Source: Phoronis ovalis
Taxonomy: Eukaryota > Phoronida > Phoronidae
DNA: 14,091 nt
Reading direction: 5' to 3'
NCBI GenBank assembly: GCA_028565635.1
Contig: JAOXYB010034285.1
Coordinates: 1-14,091 of the forward strand
In this document: positions 1-6,608 of the stretch, one piece after another
How the letters are laid out: each line of letters starts with the position of its first letter
Numbering within the stretch: the first letter of the stretch is position 1
Notes under the pieces: model-generated
The model's input: the letters and a program-made list of their open reading frames with translations, nothing else
What the model was told of the DNA's origin: nothing
The model's database searches: none
Translations under genes and position numbers: made by a program

Positions 1-538
1 AATATAACTATTGGACACTATATTAATATTTATTTATTTAACTAATATAACAACTTTTTGAGCCAGCTGACTGTGGGTTCAGCTATCATCCTGACCCGGG
101 ATCTTGACTTCACTCAGTTATTATAAACGTTATAAAACGCTATCCATATTTTTTAGAATTAATATAGTGACTGTCCCGATAAAGTCTAGTTCTTTATTTA
201 AATTTGTAAAAGAGTTAAGCTGAATTTAATATTTTACGACAATTGTATTACCGTACGGTAATTCAATATTCATACCAGATGCAAACTACGATGAATTAAT
301 AATTACAATCATACAATGTAATAATTATCAGTGCGTTTTTTTCATCCGCGTCAAAATATTACAAGTGAGGAACACTATAATATTTTAGAGAATTGTTCAA
401 TTTTATGAGTGAAATAACAATATTTGTATGTTAACCAATTTTGATAATCAAAAATACATGGAGAGATGTAAATTGTATGAATGATAAAACATGTACTGTA
501 AAATTATACTTACAACCAACCACCTGCCTCTGAAATTT
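1..538. other. Upstream AT-rich DNA, no gene seen
   Basis: I see no coding region with recognisable similarity on either strand. The only structured item is a 16-bp perfect palindrome at 247-262. If a neighbouring gene exists, it lies outside the window. Confidence 0.6.
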
Positions 539-568
539 CAAATATGGCTGACTAGGAAGTGACGTCAC
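539..568 (+). promoter_or_regulatory. Probable MTAP core promoter: YY1 / ETS / CRE cluster
   Basis: Three binding-site consensuses lie within 30 bp. A YY1-like AATATGGCTG is at 541-550 (core ATGGC 544-548). An ETS half GGAAGT is at 555-560. A full palindromic CRE, TGACGTCA, is at 560-567. The ETS and CRE sites overlap by one base to give GGAAGTGACGTCAC, a composite known from housekeeping promoters in animals (GABP/CREB family). The cluster is about 250 bp upstream of the MTAP start codon, so transcription probably begins roughly at 570-700. No TATA box is needed for this promoter class. The assignment to MTAP is inference from position. Confidence 0.6.
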
Positions 569-818
569 GGGTACTTGTTTTTATTTTGTTGCACCTGGCC
601 GCTATAGTAACGAGATGTTTATTGCAGGAGCATGTCGGGAAAGGTTTGCTTGATACCACGTGTCACCTAGACTGGTTCCCTATCCTCCCGCTAGATGTAT
701 CTGATGGTGGCCTCTGAGAAATAAATGACCTTGACCCGCTGCAGCACCTGGCAAGCAGATACCCAGCTGGCAAGTGAACGCTCATAAAGAAGGATATTGA
801 AAACCTGGAAAAGAAACG
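569..818 (+). other. Probable MTAP 5' leader with several short upstream ORFs
   Basis: The segment lies between the putative promoter and the MTAP ATG. It is less AT-rich than its surroundings and contains short ATG-initiated frames at 615-653, 632-670, 695-724 and 725-787, all closed before the MTAP start. An in-frame TGA at 798-800 shows the protein cannot extend 5' in this exon. The transcription start is unknown, so some upstream frames may not be in the mRNA. Confidence 0.45.
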
Positions 819-839
819 ATGTCACAGCCTACAATTAAA
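819..839 (+). CDS. MTAP: MTAP exon 1 (residues 1-7)
   Basis: Seven codons (MSQPTIK) end in phase 0 before a strong donor, gtaagt at 840. The N-terminus is shorter than the human MASGTTTTAVK but ends on the same Lys before the phosphate loop. This short exon is the least independently supported part of the model, although the in-frame upstream stop, ATG context and donor all agree. Confidence 0.85.
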
Positions 840-3800
840 GTAAGTTTGTGTAAATACATATTTGACTGTCTTCTGTATTATCCAAAGCGGATGATATCCC
901 CGGGGAGTACTCGAGTTTTTTTTTAATACGGGGATATGTGCCGCGGAACCCCGCAATCCAAAATTTTAGTAGCTTGCGGCGGTAGCAAACCCAATCCAAA
1001 TTTTTTGAAATTTTAGGGTAGCAATCCAAATTTTATGAAATATTAGGGTAGCAATCCAAAATTTTAAAATATTTCAAGTATAGCAATCCATTTTTACACA
1101 AACTGACTGATGCAAACTAAATCCTAAAATTATTTATTAGCAGTATGCCGGATACAATTGAGTGACCCTGCTAAACTTAATCCAAATATTTGCGGCTGTA
1201 AGCAGTGGGTACCAATCCAAATTTTTGAATTTCTTTACAGTAGCAATTAAAAAAATACAGTAAGAAGTATTCAATCCAAATCCAAAATTTTCAACTGCAT
1301 GATCGTACCGGGCTGCACACCCCCACTAATTAAAAATAACTTGAGCACCCCCGGGATCGGATAATATAGCAAGTAGAAACTATTATATTACGGTAAGTAT
1401 AAACAAAAAAAATGCGATTATATATGACACGCTTTTGCCACAATATTACTTTTATTAGTCCTAGCTTAGGGTCATAGCCTATAATCGCCTAATAGTAGTC
1501 GGATAGTTTTAAAACCAGTAGAAGTTATAGCCTCTTTCTTGCAAAAGCACTAGCTCATGTGTCAAAACATTTTGAAATTTGGTTTGTATCTGTCAGTTTG
1601 CGTACTCTAAAATGGATTGCTACTCAAATATTTCAAAAATTTTGAATTTAACTATATACTAGCTCTTATCTTTCACAAAATTTGGATTACTATATACCCT
1701 GATATTTCAAAAAAAATTGATGGGTTAGTGGGCGCCGGCTCATCCGTGTGTTTAAAAAAGCATAATCAATTGATATACCAGAACAGATGATAGGATATCA
1801 TTTCATATTTTATTAAACGTTTCAAGCAACATTTCTGTACAAAAGTGTTACGTTTCTTAGTGTTTCTGTACAGTGTAAACCAAAACCTCTCAACTAAATC
1901 ATATTGTCCCTATAGTGCTTATAATACACCATCTCAGAGTCTGTTGTTTACCGCTTAAGAATCCTCCAAACATTTCAGTCCTGTGACCCGTAGTTATCGA
2001 CATTCTGTCCTGCTACTGAGAATTTATCTATAGTTTACTAAGCAGAGCAACCTACACGGAGATATATGCCAGCTAGCTTAATTAATCGACCACCATAATT
2101 CATATTCCATGAAAATTGTATGAGCAACACAACCTACTTTTTTTGCTTAATTGTCCAATCAGAGTGCTCATCTCAATTTCTTTTGGAAGTCTGCACAAAT
2201 TTTTTGGAGTCAGGATTTGTGGAAGTGTTTGTATCATGCTCTGATTGTGCACCTTACTAGAATGCAATAAAATTTGATTGGTTGAGAATTTTCAAAGCCA
2301 ATAATGCTGTTTTTGTAAGGTATGGATTTTTTCCACGGCCTATTCAGAAGCCTAATTGGTAGGCAACGGTGCATAGTATTTGGCAATCATCCCCGGTTCA
2401 TATGTTAATTAATTAAGCTGTTTAAGAAACTTACAACAGAAATCCAAATAAATGAATGTAGGTGGAGAATTAATTGTCGTAAATAATTCAGATGGCTGTT
2501 TTCATTTTGAAACTATAATGCTTAATATACTACAAAATTTCAAAATTTAGAATGGTATGTATTCCATGCTCAGTTTGGTTTTACTAAATATACCAGTACA
2601 TAATTTCCTCAGCAATGTGCAATGAAATAAAGGTTTAAAAACTGTGACATGAGTCTATGCTTAACATGCAACCCAGATGGAGATTTTGAAAAATGTGATT
2701 GTAGGCCTGTGATCTTTTTTCTTCCATTTCAACTGAATTACAGATCATTTGGTCTTCTTCAGTATGTGAAATATGCATTTCATGATCAACAACAGGCCCG
2801 TCAGACACTTTTTCAAAAGGGGGGTGCGTTTGTGGTGGTTTTAGAATTATCGATTTCAGAAAATATCAGTTCAGTAATCCAAAAAAAGGTTGCTGAAACG
2901 TCTCCGTGATCCCATAAAAAATTGACAAGCAAAAAAAAAAGCCAATTTCCATTCCTATTGTAACAATACGCCCAGAAAATGTGCTAACGTCCTGAAAACA
3001 ATTTTTTTCTTTCTGTTCCAAAGGGGAGGGGGCTGGCAGGTGCGTGTGCTTATGTTTTCCTGTCAATTCGAAAGGGGGGGTGCGCTATCATTAAATATGT
3101 TCCTCCCATTTCAAAGGGGGGGGGGGTGCGTTCGCACCCAACGCACCATCTGACGGGCCTGAACAAAGCTCATTCTATTTACAGATTGGAATTATAGGAG
3201 GTTCTGGCTTAGATGACCCGGATATACTTAGTGACAGAAAAGAAAAATATGTTGAGACTCCATATGGAAAGGTAAAATTACACACAGAGGTCTGTGTTAG
3301 AAATCTTCCTATTTGATGCCTCAGTCAGGGAAATTCTTATACTGATACTGAAAGTTTGGAAATAAGAGAAGTAAAAACTTCAAAAAATCACTGGAAACAA
3401 TTAAGGACTGCATGGTTACTTATATATTTTGGTCTCAGTTTCAAAAAAAAATTGTTTTCGGCAATGTAATGTTTGTATAATTTAACTGTTACTGATATTA
3501 TTACAAATACAATATTAATTGGAAATGAAATATAGTATTGATTTTTCAGCCCTCTGATGCACTGATCTTTGGAAAAATTGAAGGCATTGAATGTGTACTG
3601 CTGGCTAGGTTTGTGTTGTTACATTTGTTTTACACCTCGGATTATGAATGAAATAAATTTATATAACAAAGTAAACCGGTCCTATGATAATATTGATCTT
3701 ACAAGTATGCAATTAGAAAAAAATACCATGAAAATAACTTTTACCTGGAAGACCACACCCACTTTTTCTTTTCTGGTTCATTTTTACCTAGTAAGCTTTC

Positions 3801-5922
3801 CAAGTCTAAGGAAATTGAAATTGTTAAATCTGGCAGTGTTAATTACCTCTTTGTCCTTTGATAATAACCAATTTTAATTCTTTAAATTTGTGATTGAATT
3901 AAAAGTGATTTTATAATGTACAAACTGCTTGTCAAGCAGATGCGTATTATTTAATATCCTACAGACATGGACGAGATCACTCCATGATGCCAACAAATAT
4001 CAATTACCGAGCTAACATATACGCTTTAAAAAATGAAGGCTGTACTCATATATTAGCAACAACTGCATGTGGATCACTACAAGAAGAAATAGCACCTGGT
4101 GATATTGTCTTCCTGGACCAGTTTATTGACAGGTAAGCAGTTTAATGACAGGTTGGCAGCTTCAGTCTAAAAATGAAAATAATAACAGAGCCCATTCTGG
4201 TGGAGGTATTTTTTGATAAAATTGTAAGTGTTAAGCTTTCCTCTATAACATATACCACTTTTTTATACCATATTTTAATATTTTTTTCTGAATATTGACT
4301 AAATTACTGCATAGTTTCAAATCATAATTTCAGAACAACAAAACGAGCACAAACATTTTATGATGGTAATATGGAGACTTCTCCCAAAGGTGTCTGCCAC
4401 ATACCAATGCATGATCCCTTTGATAAGATACTTAGAGAGGTACCAACTCAGTTTTTACGAACTTTCATCTGTTAAACACTTTTTCTAAAAAAAAACATTT
4501 CTACATAGTACTCAGTTTTTGAGGGTTTTATTGTATTAAACAGCTTATCTATTTGGTGTGGTCTAATGTACACTTTTGCAAATAATTTAAATATATGTAA
4601 ATGTATCTTTACACCAAAAGAATACATCCTGTCATTATTTAATACTTTTGTCTGCTATGTTTTATTAAAGATTCTGAGTGAAACTGCAAAAGAGTTTAAT
4701 ATTAAACATCATCCTACAGGGACAGTTCTGACTATTGAGGGACCACGCTTTTCTAGTCGAGCAGAGAGCAAAGTGTGGAAAATGTGGGGCGCTCACGTTA
4801 TTAACATGACCACAGTTCCAGAGGTGAGAATCCATCAGAGGTTTTCAAATTACAATTAGCATTTAAATAACTTTTTGCTCTAAAATTATAATCAAACTGA
4901 GTACTATAATTTATAATAATAATCAGTTTTTCTGTATATAGATTGTAAGCTTTTGTTGATTGTTTAGACTACAGATTTTAACACTCAAGATAAGTGAATG
5001 ATAATTTAATCATGTTATTCTGTATTAAAATATTTTGCAAACTGTTTCATTGTTCATTGACTTTTGCCTTGGGATTGTTTTTCTTGTATTACGACTTCAA
5101 TATGTATTATAGTGTATTAATTAGTATAAACATTTTCATACCACTTTCACCACAGGTATAATTTGGAACTTTTCTCATATTTTCCCTTGTTACAAATTTA
5201 TTCAATTATTATAATTGTTCTCAAGTCCCTGGCACAGGTAATTCTTAACGAATTTACAGGATGGGTTGTGTATAAAAATTCTGTTCCCATCATTCAGTAG
5301 TTACCACTTTTTGTAGGTCATTCTTGCAAACGAGGCTGGTCTGTGTTATGCAGCAATAGCTATGGCCACAGATTATGACTGCTGGAAAGAGCATGATGAA
5401 CCTGTAGGTTTTACTTCAAAATATTTATTGTTTCTCAATTTTTAATTAGTTTGTGTACCACAAGAACGGCTGGTTTCTTTTGGCTACTGCAAAGAAAGTG
5501 CATTCGTAAGATATTTTGAAAATATGTTGGTTTTTACTTTAATTCATGAAATATGTACAGTGTAGTGCAAAAAGCTAGAAAACACAACCCTGTAGAATAT
5601 AATTGTACTAAAAAGAGTTTGAATTTCTAAGTTTCCATTATTATAAGTATAATTATTTAATTCTGCCTTAGCTTTGTAATGTGGTATGGTGAAACCTTTT
5701 TTGTTACAGGTAAGCGTAAAAGCTGTACTTGCAACATTCCGTGAAAATGTAAAACGTGCCACTAAAATTCTTACTAATGCTATTCCAAGAATCGCACATG
5801 AAAGTATGCAAGACAAATGGCTGAAAGCATTACAAGAAAATCAGACAACTGCAAGAGACTCCGTAATGCTATCAGAAAAACACAATCAAGAATATGTTGA
5901 AATTGCTGGTAGTTTATTATGA
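819..5922 (+). CDS. MTAP: S-methyl-5'-thioadenosine phosphorylase, complete 8-exon gene
   Basis: Exons: 819-839, 3185-3271, 3550-3608, 3965-4132, 4334-4439, 4671-4823, 5317-5403, 5710-5922; 894 nt, 297 aa plus TGA. The enzyme phosphorolyses 5'-methylthioadenosine, a polyamine-synthesis by-product, to adenine and methylthioribose 1-phosphate for methionine salvage; the family works as a cytosolic homotrimer. Visible hallmarks: phosphate loop [11 protein letters not shown] at 8-18 (Ser14 where human has Thr18), RHG at 56-58, TTACGSL at 88-94 (purine pocket), [11 protein letters not shown] at 170-180, NMTTVPE at 192-198 (Met193 at the ribose site) and ATDYDCW at 215-221 with Asp217 and Asp219 as purine-binding acids. 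All key residues are present, so the product should be active. Human MTAP is 283 aa; the extra length is mostly a C-terminal tail of about 14-15 residues. The start has A at -3 and an in-frame stop 18 nt upstream. Introns 1-7 are GT-AG. Confidence 0.97.
876..1366. repeat. Inverted-repeat element with internal tandem array, in MTAP intron 1
   Basis: The outer ends are complementary. TATTATCC at 876-883 matches GGATAATA at 1359-1366. Inside these, the left arm (893-950: a CCCCGGGG block, ACTCGAGTT, a T-run, AATACGGGG, ATGTGCCG) aligns imperfectly, by eye about three quarters identical, with the reverse complement of 1301-1358 (GATCCCGGGGGTGCTCAAGT and onward). The interior is AT-rich and made of CAATCCAAA-TTTT-GAAAT units. 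No coding capacity is seen. It looks like a non-autonomous foldback or MITE-type element. The exact ends and any target duplication are not certain. Confidence 0.65.
951..1090. repeat. ~30-bp tandem repeat, about 4 degenerate units
   Basis: Units begin with CAATCCAAA and continue through T-rich, GAAAT and TTAGGGTAG segments. The cleanest unit is 1021-1050 (30 bp), preceded by one at about 991-1020 and followed by a 32-bp one at 1051-1082. Further isolated units occur at about 1202-1222 and 1272-1290. This is the core of the inverted-repeat element. Confidence 0.75.
1612..1724. repeat. Reverse-orientation copies of the same ~30-bp unit
   Basis: TGGATTGCTACTC followed by AAATATTTC and AAAATTTTGAA at 1613-1648, and AATTTGGATTACTAT with ATATTTC at 1679-1709, are reverse complements of the units at 951-1090. 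Either this is a fragment of a second element in opposite orientation, or the whole 876-1746 stretch is one larger foldback. CGGATGA at 888-894 and TCATCCG at 1740-1746 would fit the latter. Confidence 0.6.
2788..3166. mobile_element. 369-bp MITE-like element with 13-bp TIRs and 5-bp target duplication
   Basis: The element is 2793-3161. It starts CAGGCCCGTCAGA (2793-2805) and ends with the exact reverse complement (3149-3161). It is flanked by the direct repeat AACAA at 2788-2792 and 3162-3166. It has no coding capacity. The interior holds four G-rich units ending in GGTGCG (about 2810-2828, 3017-3044, 3067-3084, 3109-3130) and a subterminal hairpin, GGGTGCG/CGCACCC, at 3124-3139. CAGG termini recall hAT elements, but those make 8-bp duplications; the superfamily is unresolved. 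It sits in MTAP intron 1 and ends 23 bp before exon 2. Confidence 0.85.
3185..3271 (+). CDS. MTAP: MTAP exon 2 (residues 8-36)
   Basis: Encodes the N-terminal phosphate-binding strand and loop [11 protein letters not shown] and ends TPYGK, all clearly MTAP. The acceptor is ctatttacag; the donor is gtaaaa at 3272. 87 nt, phase 0 at both ends. Confidence 0.97.
3550..3608 (+). CDS. MTAP: MTAP exon 3 (residues 37-55 and part of 56)
   Basis: Encodes [12 protein letters not shown] and CVLLA, then splits the codon of phosphate-binding Arg56 (phase 2). Acceptor tttttcag, donor gtttgt at 3609, a weak match to consensus. The frame beyond the donor stays open for some 270 nt but loses all MTAP similarity, which supports the splice. 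Confidence 0.95.
3609..3964 (+). other. MTAP intron 3, 356 bp
   Basis: AT-rich intron between the two halves of the Arg56 codon. I see no embedded gene or mobile element. The open frame running into it from exon 3 encodes low-complexity, non-conserved sequence. Confidence 0.85.
3965..4132 (+). CDS. MTAP: MTAP exon 4 (residues 56-111 and part of 112)
   Basis: Completes [10 protein letters not shown] and carries [10 protein letters not shown], the purine-pocket [10 protein letters not shown] and PGDIV-LDQFID. This covers most of the PNP/MTAP family 2 signature. Acceptor cctacag, donor gtaagc at 4133. Confidence 0.97.
4334..4439 (+). CDS. MTAP: MTAP exon 5 (residues 112-147)
   Basis: Begins by completing Arg112, then [11 protein letters not shown] and [11 protein letters not shown], matching the human RTTMRPQSFYDG and GVCHIPMAEPF segments. 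Ends in phase 0 at donor gtacca (4440). Confidence 0.96.
4671..4823 (+). CDS. MTAP: MTAP exon 6 (residues 148-198)
   Basis: Carries [13 protein letters not shown] and [13 protein letters not shown], including Phe174 and Met193 at the substrate site. Acceptor ttattaaag (AAG rather than CAG), donor gtgaga at 4824. 153 nt, phase 0 at both ends. Confidence 0.97.
4824..5316 (+). other. MTAP intron 6, 493 bp
   Basis: AT-rich. I see no embedded gene, RNA or mobile element. A strong but unused acceptor-like run, ctttcaccacag, occurs near 5145-5156. Confidence 0.8.
5317..5403 (+). CDS. MTAP: MTAP exon 7 (residues 199-227)
   Basis: Encodes [21 protein letters not shown] with the two purine-binding aspartates (Asp217, Asp219). 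Acceptor ttttgtag, donor gtaggt at 5404. 87 nt, phase 0 at both ends. Confidence 0.97.
5404..5709 (+). other. MTAP intron 7, 306 bp
   Basis: AT-rich intron with no recognisable insert. It ends gttacag directly before an exon that itself starts GTAAGC, so acceptor and donor-like sequences are juxtaposed. Confidence 0.85.
5710..5922 (+). CDS. MTAP: MTAP exon 8, C-terminus and stop (residues 228-297)
   Basis: [20 protein letters not shown] and the NAIPRI segment match the C-terminal helix region of human MTAP ([26 protein letters not shown]). The rest, through [20 protein letters not shown], runs about 14-15 residues past the human end and is not conserved. The stop TGA is at 5920-5922. Confidence 0.95.
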   Translation, partial: VSVKAVLATFRENVKRATKILTNAIPRIAHESMQDKWLKALQENQTTARDSVMLSEKHNQEYVEIAGSLL

Positions 5923-5938
5923 ACATATTGTATGGAAT

Positions 5939-5944
5939 AATAAA
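5939..5944 (+). terminator. Polyadenylation signal AATAAA of MTAP
   Basis: A canonical AATAAA starts 17 nt after the last base of the MTAP stop codon. If it is used, cleavage around 5955-5975 would give a 3' UTR of only about 35-50 nt. TGTATGAG and TATTGTCTT at about 5980-6001 could be the downstream GU/U-rich element. A second AATAAA at 6473-6478 lies in the foldback element. Confidence 0.6.
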
Positions 5945-6428
5945 ATTATCACTGTCGGTAGCAATACCATCTTGCAAAATGTATGAGATCATATATTGTC
6001 TTACTCACTCCTCACCCTTCAGCACCATCTACTATAATCCTTACTATTATATAGAAAAGGGCTTCAAGCAAAATTTTGTGAGACTCGAGTGAGAATTGTT
6101 CAAAAAGTAACTCTATATGGAAATTCATTATCCTCAGGCAGACACTTATCATTTTGTTTGCTTTCTTAGTAAGGTATGCAAGATAAAAATATTTGAACCT
6201 GTGCTAAATAGTAACTTGTTTGAAAATGTCCCCTGGGATATTAACCCCTATTAAATTAACATATAATTATCACACCTTTTCTTCACTGAGCTGTTTTCGC
6301 TCGAGTAACTATCAGTAACATTCTAAAGATGTTACTCACTGCAGCTGTTGTAAGCACATTTTCTTGTTGTAGTATTCCAGAAATTTTTAAACACTGCAAT
6401 TAAAATTAGTTTTAAATTTTTTAGTTTA
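5945..6428. other. Intergenic DNA after MTAP
   Basis: AT-rich DNA without a supportable coding region on either strand. Apart from the presumed MTAP cleavage region at its start, I see no feature. Confidence 0.6.
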
Positions 6429-6608
6429 GGGCTGTTCCAGTAAAAAAAGTGGGGGAGGGGGGGGACGGTTGAAATAAAAAATTGTGGGTGGTTGTGTTCA
6501 GAATTATGGGTGGTTGCATTACAAGCTAATTAAAAATTATGGGTGGTGGGTATAAAATGAAAGTGCCTTCCCCCCCCCTCCCCCACTTTTTTTACTGGAA
6601 CAGCCTTA
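6427..6608. mobile_element. 178-bp G-rich foldback MITE between MTAP and LRRC40
   Basis: The element is 6429-6606. Its ends form a near-perfect inverted repeat of about 35 bp: GGCTGTTCCAG, T, seven A, GT, G5, A, then G8 on the left (6430-6464). The right end (6570-6605) is the same on the other strand, with G9. Flanking TA at 6427-6428 and 6607-6608 may be a target duplication as made by Tc1/mariner-type elements, though TA is weak evidence in AT-rich DNA. The middle has three spaced copies of ATGGGTGGT or GTGGGTGGT (about 6484-6492, 6507-6515, 6539-6547). It has no coding capacity and carries AATAAA at 6473-6478. Confidence 0.8.

Larger units (their letters stand above)
840..3184 (+). other. 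MTAP intron 1, 2345 bp, repeat-rich
   Basis: This is by far the longest intron in the window; the other complete introns are about 200-750 bp. Most of the excess comes from repeats at 876-1366, 1612-1724 and 2793-3161. Between 1725 and 2792 I see no coding similarity, only CCAATCA-type inverted motifs near 2155-2280. Short open frames here, such as 2649-2909, run into transposon sequence. Confidence 0.9.

Noticed and set aside
1-600. Bidirectional promoter driving a minus-strand gene to the left of MTAP
   Set aside because: The CRE is palindromic and would fit, but no minus-strand exon is recognisable in 1-538.
835-1029. 64-codon minus-strand open frame across MTAP exon 1 and the intron 1 repeat
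   Set aside because: Made largely of the inverted-repeat arm and tandem units; no similarity to any known protein family.
2649-2909. 86-codon + strand open frame in MTAP intron 1
   Set aside because: It runs from unique intron into the MITE at 2793, has no recognisable domain and lies in a spliced intron.
3609-3877. MTAP isoform reading through the exon 3 donor
   Set aside because: The frame stays open but the sequence loses all MTAP similarity at 3609, and spliced exon 4 restores it exactly at the split Arg codon.
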